64,000 nt of DNA from DRPN01 sp964599235 (GCA_964599235.1 CAZRDX010000035.1:44653-108652); one strand, 5' to 3'; positions 1 through 8,424 are shown, counted from the stretch's first letter. The notes: generated from the letters alone by a model not told the origin. A program made the numbers and translations.

Positions 1-244
1 TGACCACCCCTCCCATGACAGCCACGAGGAACCAAAGATCGATGTGCCGGACAAGGCCACGCAGGTCTCCCTTCATCAGATAACGTACCGCCTGCGCATC
101 CCAGGCCTTGAAAGCGTGGATGAAGCGCTCGTAGATACCAGTGATCAAGGCGATGGTACCTCCCGACACTCCGGGGATGATGTTGCCGATACCCATGGCA
201 ACGCCTTTGAAAAAAAGTATGATGAACTCACCCCACGGTCGCAT
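1..244 (-). CDS. DUF368 family membrane protein (polyprenyl-phosphate transporter-like), C-terminus cut by window edge
   Basis: Reading the minus strand from an ATG at 244 gives an open frame that runs off the window. The first 80 residues carry the DUF368 hallmark GNIIPGVSGGTIA at about residues 21-33, followed by GIYERFIHAF, within hydrophobic segments. DUF368 proteins (PopT family) are reported to recycle undecaprenyl phosphate across the cytoplasmic membrane for cell-wall synthesis. The gene lies 33 bp downstream of the ComA homologue on the same strand and probably ends the TPR-comA-DUF368 operon. The family assignment is firm from the motif. The transport role here is inferred from the family. 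Confidence 0.8.
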   Translation of the reverse strand, partial: MRPWGEFIILFFKGVAMGIGNIIPGVSGGTIALITGIYERFIHAFKAWDAQAVRYLMKGDLRGLVRHIDLWFLVAVMGGVV

Positions 245-277
245 AAGGAGAGATGTTTGGGTTACGGAAGGTATCTG

Positions 278-1063
278 TCAGTCTTTCCTGATCTTCATCT
301 CATCGGGCAGGAAGCGGTAGAAGGTATCTCCCCTCAGTCCCATGCGCAGGGCTTCCAGGGCGATCACCTCGTGGGGATTGATGTTGCCCAGGTTGACGTT
401 GGCCCCCAGGAGCTTGATGAACCATGCCTGCTGGGCCTTGTTCGGTGCCTCCCAGATCACTTGGGTGATGTCAAGATGTTCAATGATATCATCGATCAGG
501 CTCCGGTTGACCGATCCGTCTTTGTGATAAAGGCCGATGGTCCCGCTCTCACGGGCCTCCCCGATCACCTTCCATGAACCGGCTTCCAGTTCGCTTTTCA
601 TGTACCCCACCCACACATCGTCGGGCACCGGCACATCGCTGGTCTTGCTGCCCACCTCCGACAACACCGTCACCTGGGACGAAAGCCTGCGGATATATTC
701 CAGTTTCTCTTCATGAGGCATCACGATCGAGCCATCCGACACCTCAGCGTACTCCATCCCGAAAAGGTCGAGGTATTTACGATATTCATCAAATGCGCCG
801 CGGATGATGAACGCCTCGAACATGGTGCCTCCGAAATAGACCTTCATACCCGCTTCGCGATAGATCTTCAGTTTTTCCTTAAGACGGGGTGTGATCATGG
901 AAGTACCGAAGCCCAGCTTCACCAGGTCGATGTATTCTCCTGCGATCTCCACCATGTCTTCGGCCTCACGCAGGCCGAGGCCTTTGTCCATGACCATGGT
1001 CAGCCCGCTCTCACGGGGTTGTGTGGTTCTTTCAGGCAGGTAGCCAAGCTGATAGTTCATCAT
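278..1063 (-). CDS. comA: Phosphosulfolactate synthase (ComA family)
   Basis: The 261-residue protein matches the ComA family over its full length. This is a TIM-barrel enzyme that adds sulfite to phosphoenolpyruvate to give phosphosulfolactate. Visible family blocks are DLVKLGFGTS (about residues 47-56), YFGGTMFEAF (about 76-85), VSDGSIVMP and SEVGSK (mid-protein), and VIWEAPNKAQQAWFI near the C-terminus. The reaction starts coenzyme M synthesis in methanogens and sulfolactate synthesis in some bacteria. No other coenzyme M or sulfolactate gene is visible here, so the product's fate is unknown. The gene follows the TPR gene by 3 bp. Two adjacent Met codons begin the frame, and the upstream one is annotated. 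Confidence 0.85.
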   Translation of the reverse strand: MMNYQLGYLPERTTQPRESGLTMVMDKGLGLREAEDMVEIAGEYIDLVKLGFGTSMITPRLKEKLKIYREAGMKVYFGGTMFEAFIIRGAFDEYRKYLDLFGMEYAEVSDGSIVMPHEEKLEYIRRLSSQVTVLSEVGSKTSDVPVPDDVWVGYMKSELEAGSWKVIGEARESGTIGLYHKDGSVNRSLIDDIIEHLDITQVIWEAPNKAQQAWFIKLLGANVNLGNINPHEVIALEALRMGLRGDTFYRFLPDEMKIRKD

Positions 1064-1066
1064 TTC

Positions 1067-2476
1067 TCAGGGTTTGTATTTCTGGATCAATCGTTTCACT
1101 TCCGGGATGGTATCGAGCTGGGGGAAACGTTTCAGCATTTCCCTATATTTTTCAGGATCTTTCTGCAATGCTTCCTCGATAAGGTCCAGGCCTTCGTCCA
1201 TACGTCCTTCGAGGAGGCCGACCGCTCCTTCCAGGCACAGCAGGAGCGGGTGGTCGGGATGATGACGGTAGGCATCGGCAAGGCTGTACCTGAACTCTTT
1301 CATCTGTCGCATATGGTACAGGAGGCTAAGGAGCTCGATCCAGTAATTCACCTCCTCGGGGGCACGGGAAACGATGTTCCGGATCAGGCCGAGCCGTTCA
1401 GAAGCCGGACGGGTATGTTCCCAAACGAGGAAGAGTTCGAAATTGTAAATCGGATCTTCGGGGTCGGTCTCCAGGGTTTTCAGGGCACAGCGTTCTGCCT
1501 CGTCGTATTGAGCGAGGGTACGATAGAGGCGGGCAGCCATGAAGCATGGTTCCGGATCGTCCAGGTTTTCGGCTGCAGCCACCTTGTACCAGCTGAGGGC
1601 CCGGCTGTACTCGCCCATCATCTCGTAACACTTGCCCAGGTGAAGCATTGCTTCGGTATCGTCGTTGGTACGTTGCAGGTACTCGCGGAACATCTCTGCA
1701 GCCTCCCCGAAGCGTTGCATGAGCATCAGGACCCTTCCTCTGTTGTACAAGCCGTCGGGGGAGGCAGGATGGATGGCAAGCTGGTATTCAAAAGCTTCCA
1801 GAGCGCCCTGATAGTCGTTCCTTTCCATGAGGGTCTCCCCCAGATTGTTCCATGCGCCCTCATCAAAAGGTTCCTCCCGGAGGTAACGGCGGTAGATCTC
1901 GATGGCCCTGTCATGCTGACCCGTTTGCTGGTAAAGGAAGCCCAGCTCGTACATAGCCTGGATATCAAAAGGATCATGGTGGTACGCCTGTTCCATCAGC
2001 CGCAATGCTTCCTTGTAATGACCGGTCATCTCCAGTTCGGTGGCTGCCTGGAAGGCGATGTCCCCTTCCATGCCGCTGCCCAGCTCAAGAGCCCGCTCAA
2101 AATCACGAAGCGCCTCATCCTTCCGTTCAAGATGAACGAGCGCAAAGCCTCTGAACAGAAAGACCTCGTAATTGGTCGGATCGAGACGTGTCAAGGGGTT
2201 GAGCACTTCCAGGGCAAGGAGGTACTCGGCCCGTGCCAGGTGGATCTCGGCTTTTTTGAGGATGAGCATGAAAGCGGAGGGATGCTGCCGCAATGCGAGG
2301 CGCACCGTTTGCTCCGCCTTGTCGAACTGTCCCTTGTCCAGATAAGCTTCAATGATCTCCTCGAACTCGGACACATCCATGTAGCGGAATGTGCCCTCCC
2401 GGCGCATCCTCTCGAACCTTTTCAACAGCCGCTCTTCCCTCTCCCTGTCCGGGAACCCTTCCTGGTCTTCTCTCAT
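1067..2476 (-). CDS. Cytoplasmic tetratricopeptide-repeat protein
   Basis: The 469-residue protein consists almost entirely of TPR-like helical pairs from about residue 35 to 420, for example GWTTLG-type positions in YQQTGQHDRAIEIYRRYL and YNRGRVLMLMQRFGEAAEMF. It has no signal peptide or transmembrane segment, so it is expected in the cytoplasm as a protein-interaction scaffold. It is the first gene of a likely operon with the ComA homologue (3-bp gap) and the DUF368 gene. A perfect -7 box lies at 2497-2504, about 20 bp upstream of the start codon. Its partner is unknown, and proteins of this size and type are common in Bacteroidales without an assigned role. Confidence 0.8.
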   Translation of the reverse strand: MREDQEGFPDREREERLLKRFERMRREGTFRYMDVSEFEEIIEAYLDKGQFDKAEQTVRLALRQHPSAFMLILKKAEIHLARAEYLLALEVLNPLTRLDPTNYEVFLFRGFALVHLERKDEALRDFERALELGSGMEGDIAFQAATELEMTGHYKEALRLMEQAYHHDPFDIQAMYELGFLYQQTGQHDRAIEIYRRYLREEPFDEGAWNNLGETLMERNDYQGALEAFEYQLAIHPASPDGLYNRGRVLMLMQRFGEAAEMFREYLQRTNDDTEAMLHLGKCYEMMGEYSRALSWYKVAAAENLDDPEPCFMAARLYRTLAQYDEAERCALKTLETDPEDPIYNFELFLVWEHTRPASERLGLIRNIVSRAPEEVNYWIELLSLLYHMRQMKEFRYSLADAYRHHPDHPLLLCLEGAVGLLEGRMDEGLDLIEEALQKDPEKYREMLKRFPQLDTIPEVKRLIQKYKP

Positions 2477-2496
2477 AAGCCTACAAATAATGGCAC

Positions 2497-2504
2497 AAAG
2501 TTAC
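2497..2504 (-). promoter_or_regulatory. Bacteroidota -7 box for the TPR-comA-DUF368 operon
   Basis: The minus strand reads TAACTTTG, a perfect match to TAnnTTTG, ending about 20 bp before the TPR start codon. No good -33 TTTG was found 19-21 bp further upstream, so this rests on the -7 box alone. Confidence 0.5.
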
Positions 2505-2541
2505 AACAAATCTCGTTGCGTTGAACATCCGCGAGGCCGGC

Positions 2542-3426
2542 TCACGGATAGATCTCTTTCCGGGCAGCGAGGAGGGTATTGCGCAGGAGGGAGACGATGG
2601 TCATGGGACCTACACCCCCCGGTACGGGCGTGATGAAGCTGCTTTTGGGAGCCACACTGTCAAAATCGACATCTCCCACCAGCTTCCAGCCCGAGCGGGT
2701 CTTGTCGGAAGGCAGGCGTGTGATCCCCACGTCGATGACCGTCACCCCTTCTCCGACCATCCCGCCCGTGAGGAAACGCGGTTTTCCCAGGGCTGCGATG
2801 ATGATGTCTGCCTGACGGGTGAAGGAGGCAAGATCGCGTGTACGACTGTGGCATAGTGTGACGGTACAGTTGCCCGGTTCATCCTTGCGGGCCAGCAGGA
2901 TGCTCATCGGCTTGCCTACGATGTTGCTCCTGCCGATCACAACACAGTGCCTGCCGGAAGTCTCCACACGGTATCGGCGCAGCAATTCGAGGATGCCCGC
3001 CGGTGTGGCCGAGATGAAAGCCGGCAGACCAATGGTCATCCTTCCCACATTGACAGGATGGAATCCATCCACATCCTTTTCAGGACGAATGGTCTCGATG
3101 ACTTTCTGTTCATCCAGATGCTGCGGCAGGGGCAACTGAACGATGAGGCCGTCGATGGCCGGGTCTTCGTTGATGCGCTGCACATGGTCGAGCAGTTCTT
3201 CCTGGGTGATGTCCTCATCCAGGCGCAGGACGGTGGAATCGAATCCCACTTCATGACAAGCTCTCTCCTTGGCAGCCACATAGGTCTCACTGGCCCCGTC
3301 ATGTCCCACCAGGACAGCAGCCAGGTGAGGCACTTTTTTCCCTTCCTTCCGAAGGTCCTCCACTTCCCGGCGGATCTCCTGACGGATCTCGGCAGCGGTC
3401 TTCTTACCATCGATGAGCGTATACAT
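2542..3426 (-). CDS. folD: Bifunctional methylenetetrahydrofolate dehydrogenase / methenyltetrahydrofolate cyclohydrolase
   Basis: The 294-residue protein is a full-length FolD, which interconverts 5,10-methylene-, 5,10-methenyl- and 10-formyl-THF in the cytoplasm. Seen directly: the catalytic-domain block SETYVAAKERACHEVG (about 46-61) with the tyrosine and lysine used by the family, VQLPLPQHL (about 95), DVDGFHPVNVGRM (about 116-128), the nucleotide-binding segment GRSNIVGKPMSILL (about 163-176) and the C-terminal PVPGGVGPMTI. It is transcribed alone, divergently from the TonB-like gene, with a -7 box at 3462-3469. Confidence 0.97.
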   Translation of the reverse strand: MYTLIDGKKTAAEIRQEIRREVEDLRKEGKKVPHLAAVLVGHDGASETYVAAKERACHEVGFDSTVLRLDEDITQEELLDHVQRINEDPAIDGLIVQLPLPQHLDEQKVIETIRPEKDVDGFHPVNVGRMTIGLPAFISATPAGILELLRRYRVETSGRHCVVIGRSNIVGKPMSILLARKDEPGNCTVTLCHSRTRDLASFTRQADIIIAALGKPRFLTGGMVGEGVTVIDVGITRLPSDKTRSGWKLVGDVDFDSVAPKSSFITPVPGGVGPMTIVSLLRNTLLAARKEIYP

Positions 3427-3461
3427 GTTCAGCGGTTTTTTCAGGTTGGCCGTTCAGGCTT

Positions 3462-3469
3462 CAAACTTA
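3462..3469 (-). promoter_or_regulatory. Bacteroidota -7 box for folD
   Basis: The minus strand reads TAAGTTTG, a perfect TAnnTTTG match 35 bp upstream of the folD ATG. No clear -33 box was seen. Confidence 0.5.
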
Positions 3470-3546
3470 CGACATTTACTTCTCCCGCAGCATCCCGAAG
3501 AGGCCCGATTTTTGAAAAAGATACTAACAGTGACCTTGCCCCGGCA

Positions 3547-3578
3547 TTTGGCTTTTGGCGTATTTCCATATAATTTCG
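3547..3578 (+). promoter_or_regulatory. Candidate promoter (TTTG-20-TAATTTCG) directly upstream of the TonB-like gene
   Basis: TTTG at 3547-3550 and TAATTTCG at 3571-3578 (7 of 8 matches to TAnnTTTG) are separated by 20 bp, the normal Bacteroidota spacing. The ATG at 3586 begins only 7 bp after the -7 box, so a transcript from this promoter would be leaderless or nearly so. Confidence 0.5.
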
Positions 3579-3585
3579 TACCGGG

Positions 3586-4323
3586 ATGCGTGAATGGAGC
3601 TATGAACATATCTATGCGGTCCTGGCAACGGTGATCTTTCATTTGTTGCTGGCGATCGTGTTCATGCTCATCCGTCTGCATTCCCTTCCGGTGGAACGGG
3701 ACCAGCCCATTCTCATCACTTTTGAAGAACCCCCTTCACCCGAGCCCCGGGAGGAGGAGCCGCTCACCCCTGATCCGGAGTTGCAGGAGATGCTCCATGA
3801 CATCCCTGTCAATGAAGCCATGAAAAAACAGGAAGAGAAATTCGACTATGAGCGGTACATCGACATGGTGAAGGAGGAGATGATCCGTGAGGGGAAGCTG
3901 GGTCATGACAATTACATCGATGAACAAAAACGCTTGCGGGCCGAGGCGGAGAAAGAGCTGACCACACCGCTTCCGCTGAAGGGGGAAGAGAGGAGAGGGG
4001 ACGATTCGCTCGACCGGGCTGCGTTGGAGGCCGCGAAGTATCAAGGTCCCACGCGGGTCAAATACGATCTGCCGGGGCGTTATGCCGTCAATCTGGTGAT
4101 CCCCATCTATCAGTGTGAAGGTGCCGGGATGGTGGTGGTCCGTATGAGCGTCGATCGCAGCGGACATGTGGTGAGTGCCACCGTGGAAGCCGACCGTTCG
4201 GCACCCAGCCCCTGCATGCATGCCACGGCCCTGCAAGCCGTCAGGAAAAGCCTTTTCAACCCCGACCCCGGAGCACCGGAAAAACAGGAAGGGACGGTCA
4301 CCTTCTATTTCGTCCCGCAGTGA
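3586..4323 (+). CDS. TonB-like energy-transducer protein
   Basis: The 245-residue protein has a short cytoplasmic N-terminus and one membrane helix (about residues 9-29). A periplasmic linker rich in Pro and acidic residues follows (EEPPSPEPREEEPL, about 46-59), then a C-terminal domain of about 90 residues resembling TonB C-terminal folds (GMVVVRMSVDRSGHVVSATVE). This architecture couples the proton-motive force to outer-membrane receptors of the SusC type. ExbB/ExbD are not adjacent. The start is fixed by the membrane helix beginning at residue 9. TonB is the best reading. A related periplasmic protein using only the TonB C-terminal fold is possible. Confidence 0.7.
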   Translation: MREWSYEHIYAVLATVIFHLLLAIVFMLIRLHSLPVERDQPILITFEEPPSPEPREEEPLTPDPELQEMLHDIPVNEAMKKQEEKFDYERYIDMVKEEMIREGKLGHDNYIDEQKRLRAEAEKELTTPLPLKGEERRGDDSLDRAALEAAKYQGPTRVKYDLPGRYAVNLVIPIYQCEGAGMVVVRMSVDRSGHVVSATVEADRSAPSPCMHATALQAVRKSLFNPDPGAPEKQEGTVTFYFVPQ

Positions 4324-4329
4324 AGCCCT

Positions 4330-5025
4330 TTACCGTCGCACCACCACACCGCTGTCCCGGAAACCCCGGTACTCCTTCATTACCTGCTCACGCCGGAAAT
4401 TGAACGTAAGGGCCACATAGAACATGCGGACATCCATGCCATGGTAAGGCTGCAGACCGTTCCCGTCCACATAATCCTCATTGAGAAAGTTGGAGAGATA
4501 ATACTTGAACTTCAACATGATCCCGGCAGGCATCTGGACGCCTGCCATCACCGACGGAAGGAAATGCTTCGTCCGGTTGGAGAACCAGTCTTTGTACGTA
4601 CTCTTCACATCCCCCGTAAAAGTCTTCTCCTTGTAATGGAACAACCACTCATACTCTCCCCCCGCAAAAAAATAGAAACCATCCATGTTCCCCACCTTGA
4701 ACACGAGCGGTATACCCAGTGTGTAGGAACGGCGTTTGATCTTGTCAACACCCGGGTCGGGGACATCATCCTGGATATAGCCGATGTTGCGTATCCCCAG
4801 GCCGGTATAGATCCCGCCCCACCGGAAGAAATCAAAATGGACATCTGTGGCGGTATGGAAGAAGGCGGTGAATCGCATGTTGTTGTTCATTTTCACACCA
4901 TGATCCTTGATGGAGGCTCCCTGGAAAAGAAGTTCCCATTCAGAGGAAAGGTAGATGCTGGTCTGCGCCCCGGCAAAACCGGAAGGTACCAGCATCAACA
5001 ACAGGAAGAAGAATTTTTTTTTCAT
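4330..5025 (-). CDS. Secreted outer-membrane beta-barrel-like protein of unknown function
   Basis: The start at 5025 is chosen because it gives a typical signal peptide, MKKKFFFLLLMLVPSGFAGAQ, cut near residue 21. The open frame extends 16 codons further upstream but would bury this signal. The mature part (about 210 residues) has alternating aromatic/hydrophobic strands such as GIYTGLGIRNIGYI, GFYFFAGGEYEWLF and MFYVALTFNF, as expected for a small 8- to 10-stranded barrel. The gene is convergent with the TonB-like gene (6-bp gap). A TATCTTTG -7 box lies at 5050-5057 on the minus strand. No specific function can be assigned. Confidence 0.65.
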   Translation of the reverse strand: MKKKFFFLLLMLVPSGFAGAQTSIYLSSEWELLFQGASIKDHGVKMNNNMRFTAFFHTATDVHFDFFRWGGIYTGLGIRNIGYIQDDVPDPGVDKIKRRSYTLGIPLVFKVGNMDGFYFFAGGEYEWLFHYKEKTFTGDVKSTYKDWFSNRTKHFLPSVMAGVQMPAGIMLKFKYYLSNFLNEDYVDGNGLQPYHGMDVRMFYVALTFNFRREQVMKEYRGFRDSGVVVRR

Positions 5026-5049
5026 GCCGAAAAAGTTTGTTGACTGCAT

Positions 5050-5057
5050 CAAAGATA
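5050..5057 (-). promoter_or_regulatory. Bacteroidota -7 box for the outer-membrane protein gene
   Basis: The minus strand reads TATCTTTG, a perfect match to TAnnTTTG, ending 24 bp before the start codon at 5025. This spacing supports that start over the longer frame, whose first codon lies inside the promoter region. Confidence 0.55.
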
Positions 5058-5106
5058 ACCTCATTTTCCCCAAAAAGGAAAAAAACCTTTTTCGGCCCGT
5101 TCCTAC

Positions 5107-6540
5107 TCAAAAAGAGTGTGGAGGGAGCGGCTCTCCGGTAAGGCGGTACCACTGGTCGATAGCTTTCGACAACCGCTCCACCGCTTCCGGATGTTCGGCA
5201 GCAATGTCAAGGAGATTGTCGGGGTCTTCATGGTCGTCGAACAGCAGCACAGCATCTTTTCCGCGTATCAGGCGGTACTGGCCGTCGCTGGCCATGGCAT
5301 ATCCTTCGATCTCGGCAAAAGCCACTTTCCTCTTCACTTTGTCTCCCGTTATGAGAGCGGGCATGAGGGAAAAGCTCCAGGGACGTCGTTCCACATCGTT
5401 TTTCTCTGCTCCTGCCAACTCCAGTATGGTCCGCACCAGATCGGTCAGCTCAACAGGTCCTTCCGCAACGAAGCCTTCACGGAAATGACCAGGCCATACC
5501 ATGATCAGGACAGGATCGGTGATCTGACGGAAAAGGGTACCCTTATGGAAACGCTCGTGGTCGCCCATCATCAATCCCTGATCAGAGAAAAAGACCACGA
5601 CGGTCGCCGTGTCAAGACCCGTCTCCCGGAGGGTTTGCAACACCCGCCCCACCTCTCTGTCCAGATAGGCCACATTGGCGCAATATTTCGCCTGACGTTG
5701 CCGGATAACTCTCTCACTTTTGGCCGGTTTGGTTTTTTTCACCAGTCCTTCCGGTTCGGTATAGTTTTTCACACGGGTTCCCCCTTTCATCCTGGCAGGA
5801 TCGTATATCTGGTATGCTTCGGGAACATCGTACGGATCATGTGGCAGCGAATAGTTGAGCCACAGGAAAAAAGGCTTTTTCCCGTGATAGTTCTGCAGGA
5901 AGTCGATCGTCTTGCGTGTGAAGAAACCGTCCAGATAGACATCTTCAGGGAGGGTGGTCGGTTTACGGCACTCGGCTTTAAAGGTCTCCAGCAGTCCTTT
6001 TTCTTTCAGGAAGTCCAGATACCAGTCATGGCCTTTCGTTTTCCCCCCGAGCACTTTTTTGCAGAGCATTCCTCTCCCCAGGGTCTGCCAGACCTCATCA
6101 AATCCCATTTCTTTTTTCATCGCTTCCGTTTTGTTCGTTCCGGGAGCGATGTAAGGACGGACATGGCATTTACCTATCCAGGCCGTGTGATAACCGGCTC
6201 TCTGCAATGCCGCAGGGAAGGTCCATTCCCCCCGGGGAAGGTTCTTCATCTGACCGTTGAAATAAAAGCCCAAGCTGTGAGGGTAGAGTCCGGTGATGAG
6301 AGAATTCCGGGAAGGGCCACACATCATTCCCTGGGCCACTGCATCCCTGAAATAGACACCCTCCTTCACCAGACGGTCGATATGAGGCGTGGAGGGATAG
6401 ACTGCCCCATTGGCCCCCACATATTCATACGAAAGATCATCCACCTCAATGAACAGGATGTTGGGCCGCAGGCCACCGTTTCCTCCCCATGAAGGGACGA
6501 ACACCAGAACAAGGGACAACCACAACAAGGACTTTTTCAT
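5107..6540 (-). CDS. Secreted sulfatase, S1 family (FGly-dependent)
   Basis: From the ATG at 6540 the protein has 477 residues and a signal peptide of about 20 residues. The longer open frame upstream lacks a signal and overlaps the promoter. Seen: the metal-binding start PNILFIEVDDLS (about 26-37), the sulfatase signature C-G-P-S-R at residues 74-78 with Cys74 as the residue converted to formylglycine, and metal-site motifs FFSDQGLMMGDHERFHKGT in the C-terminal half. It hydrolyses sulfate esters, probably on a polysaccharide, in the periplasm or at the surface. It stands alone, divergent from the GDPD gene. No sulfatase-maturating enzyme is visible in this window. Confidence 0.9.
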   Translation of the reverse strand: MKKSLLWLSLVLVFVPSWGGNGGLRPNILFIEVDDLSYEYVGANGAVYPSTPHIDRLVKEGVYFRDAVAQGMMCGPSRNSLITGLYPHSLGFYFNGQMKNLPRGEWTFPAALQRAGYHTAWIGKCHVRPYIAPGTNKTEAMKKEMGFDEVWQTLGRGMLCKKVLGGKTKGHDWYLDFLKEKGLLETFKAECRKPTTLPEDVYLDGFFTRKTIDFLQNYHGKKPFFLWLNYSLPHDPYDVPEAYQIYDPARMKGGTRVKNYTEPEGLVKKTKPAKSERVIRQRQAKYCANVAYLDREVGRVLQTLRETGLDTATVVVFFSDQGLMMGDHERFHKGTLFRQITDPVLIMVWPGHFREGFVAEGPVELTDLVRTILELAGAEKNDVERRPWSFSLMPALITGDKVKRKVAFAEIEGYAMASDGQYRLIRGKDAVLLFDDHEDPDNLLDIAAEHPEAVERLSKAIDQWYRLTGEPLPPHSF

Positions 6541-6563
6541 CACAGAAGTTCTTTCCAACGGTT

Positions 6564-6571
6564 CAAAAATA
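6564..6571 (-). promoter_or_regulatory. Bacteroidota -7 box for the sulfatase gene
   Basis: The minus strand reads TATTTTTG, a perfect TAnnTTTG. It forms the left half of a 17-bp palindrome with the divergent -7 box at 6573-6580. Confidence 0.5.
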
Positions 6572-6572
6572 A

Positions 6573-6580
6573 TATTTTTG
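6573..6580 (+). promoter_or_regulatory. Bacteroidota -7 box for the GDPD gene
   Basis: TATTTTTG matches TAnnTTTG exactly. A transcript would begin near 6586, which supports the ATG at 6609 rather than the one at 6585. Together with the box at 6564-6571 it makes the palindrome CAAAAATAATATTTTTG. Confidence 0.5.
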
Positions 6581-6608
6581 CCGCATGGCACGGACTTCCC
6601 CCTCCCTA

Positions 6609-7424
6609 ATGACGACCATTTTCCTTTTGATCCTGTGGTCCTCTTTTCCCTGGCTTTTCCCGCAGACATCCTATCTTTCGCTTCCTTCGCGGGGTCTTTG
6701 TGCGCACCGGGGGGCCATGGCTACATTTCCTGAGAACACTTTGCCTGCCATTCGTGAGGCCGTAAGGCTTGGGGTGGCAATGATCGAACTGGACGCCCGC
6801 ATGACCGCCGACAGCGTGATCGTACTCCTTCACGATGCTACGGTGAACCGTACCACCAACGGATCCGGAAAACTTCGTACGCTGACCCTGGAGGAAGTAA
6901 AACAACTGGATGCTGGCAGCTGGAAGGGGGCCTGTTTTTCCGGCACACGCATCCCCACGCTGGCTGAAAGCCTCGCCGTGATCCCCAGCGGCATCTGGAT
7001 CAATGTACATGTTAAAGAGGGACCTGTGGTAAGTCAGAAAGCGGCCGAAGTGATCTACCTGCAACATAAAGAAGCTCAGGCTTTCCTTGCCTGCGACACG
7101 GCCTCGGCCTCGTTCGTCCGCCGTCGTTTCCCGGAGATCATGATCTGCAACATGGAACGCCAGGCCGACACGAAGGATTATGTCAGGCTCACACTGAACA
7201 CCCACAGCGACTTCATCCAGTTCTTCCATACCCCTATCAACGATACTTTGAGAATCTGTTGTGAACGTCTGAAGGAAGCCGGCATCCGGATCAACTATTA
7301 CCGGGGGGAGAACGCCGAGGAGGTCAGGCAGCTCTGGAAGCTGGGGGTCGATTTTGTCCTGGTCAACGATCCTGCGGCCATCATGAAAGAGATGAAAGAA
7401 TCCCTCTCAGCGCCTCTCTTTTAA
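6609..7424 (+). CDS. Secreted glycerophosphodiester phosphodiesterase (GDPD family)
   Basis: The 271-residue protein begins with a signal peptide (about 1-19). It has the GDPD catalytic landmarks: HRG at 33-35, PENT at 41-44, ELD at 60-62 and the general-acid pair His75-Asp76 in LLHDATVNRTTNGSG. GDPDs cleave glycerophosphodiesters to glycerol-3-phosphate and an alcohol with a divalent metal. At about 270 residues it is close to normal family length. The C-terminal half is less canonical, so another phosphodiester substrate is possible. The start at 6609 fits both the signal peptide and the promoter. The 3' end overlaps the convergent metallophosphoesterase gene by 18 bp. Confidence 0.85.
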   Translation: MTTIFLLILWSSFPWLFPQTSYLSLPSRGLCAHRGAMATFPENTLPAIREAVRLGVAMIELDARMTADSVIVLLHDATVNRTTNGSGKLRTLTLEEVKQLDAGSWKGACFSGTRIPTLAESLAVIPSGIWINVHVKEGPVVSQKAAEVIYLQHKEAQAFLACDTASASFVRRRFPEIMICNMERQADTKDYVRLTLNTHSDFIQFFHTPINDTLRICCERLKEAGIRINYYRGENAEEVRQLWKLGVDFVLVNDPAAIMKEMKESLSAPLF

Positions 7425-8372
7425 TGTTCGCTGATCGATCAGGCTCATCCCGCCCGCGGTATATCCATAGACTTTGATGGTCACTTCCGGACCGTCCACG
7501 AACACCTGGGTGTAATGGATACAAGTGGTATCAAATGCGCAGGAGGATTGAAGCTCCCATGTACCTCCGTGGTTCTGCAGGGCGTAATGGTGCTGGTGGC
7601 CACAGATATAGGCAACGACCCTGTGACGGGTAAGCAGATCCCAGAATTTCTCTTTGCTCACCGGAACGTCATTGAGCGAGGTGCCCGCCCAGACCGGCTC
7701 ATGAGCAAAAACGAAGATATGCTCCTTGTTTGTGGACTCCAGGTCCTGCTTCAGCCAGTCGTACAGCTCCGTCCAGATCCTCCCTTCCTCACGCATCTCC
7801 CACGACTGCCCGGCATAGAGATCGAGCACCACAAAATGAGCATTGGCATGATCGAACGAATAGGTCGTATAATGCGCTCCATGCACCCCGTCACTGTCGT
7901 ACCATGTCACCCAACGAATACCATCTTTCTCGTATGATCCCGCAAGACCGGGGGACGGGATATCCGGTCCCCAGCGGACGACCCCCTTCAAATGCTCTCG
8001 GTTGAAATCAATGACGGCAAACGCATTCTGCCAGTTCCAACCGGGAAAACGATCGGCTTTCTTGTTGGTCCCCCCCACATCGTGGTTCCCCATCACCGGG
8101 TAAAAAGGATAGCGATATCCCAGCACCGAAGCGATAGCAGTACGAACACGGAAAAAAGGATCGAGATCGCCCGCCACGACCAGAAAATCACCTGGCCCAT
8201 CGGGGTCTTCGCTGAGCAGGAAAGGCAGCATCACCTTCCGGAAAGTCATATGGATCGAATCCCCTTCACCGTAACGGTACATGTGTGTATCGCCGGTGAC
8301 GGTGAAATGGAAGCTCTGACCTGAAAGGGCCAGGGTTATGAATACAAAAAGAATGGTTGCCAGGGCTTTCAT
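7407..8372 (-). CDS. Secreted metallophosphoesterase (calcineurin-like)
   Basis: The 321-residue protein has a signal peptide (about 1-18) and all five metallophosphoesterase blocks: GDTH at 27-30, GDLD at 68-71, GNHD at 95-98, HEPVW near residue 226 and GHQHH near 259. This two-metal fold cleaves phosphate esters or diesters. The substrate is unknown. It is the last gene of a probable three-gene operon with the alpha-L-fucosidase and GH3 genes (52 bp behind the latter). Its periplasmic location suggests removal of phosphate groups from glycans or scavenging of phosphate. Confidence 0.85.
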   Translation of the reverse strand: MKALATILFVFITLALSGQSFHFTVTGDTHMYRYGEGDSIHMTFRKVMLPFLLSEDPDGPGDFLVVAGDLDPFFRVRTAIASVLGYRYPFYPVMGNHDVGGTNKKADRFPGWNWQNAFAVIDFNREHLKGVVRWGPDIPSPGLAGSYEKDGIRWVTWYDSDGVHGAHYTTYSFDHANAHFVVLDLYAGQSWEMREEGRIWTELYDWLKQDLESTNKEHIFVFAHEPVWAGTSLNDVPVSKEKFWDLLTRHRVVAYICGHQHHYALQNHGGTWELQSSCAFDTTCIHYTQVFVDGPEVTIKVYGYTAGGMSLIDQRTLKERR

Positions 8373-8424
8373 CTTTCTCTCTTTTCAGATCATCCGGAAC
8401 AACGTCCAGGACTAAGTTTTCGGA

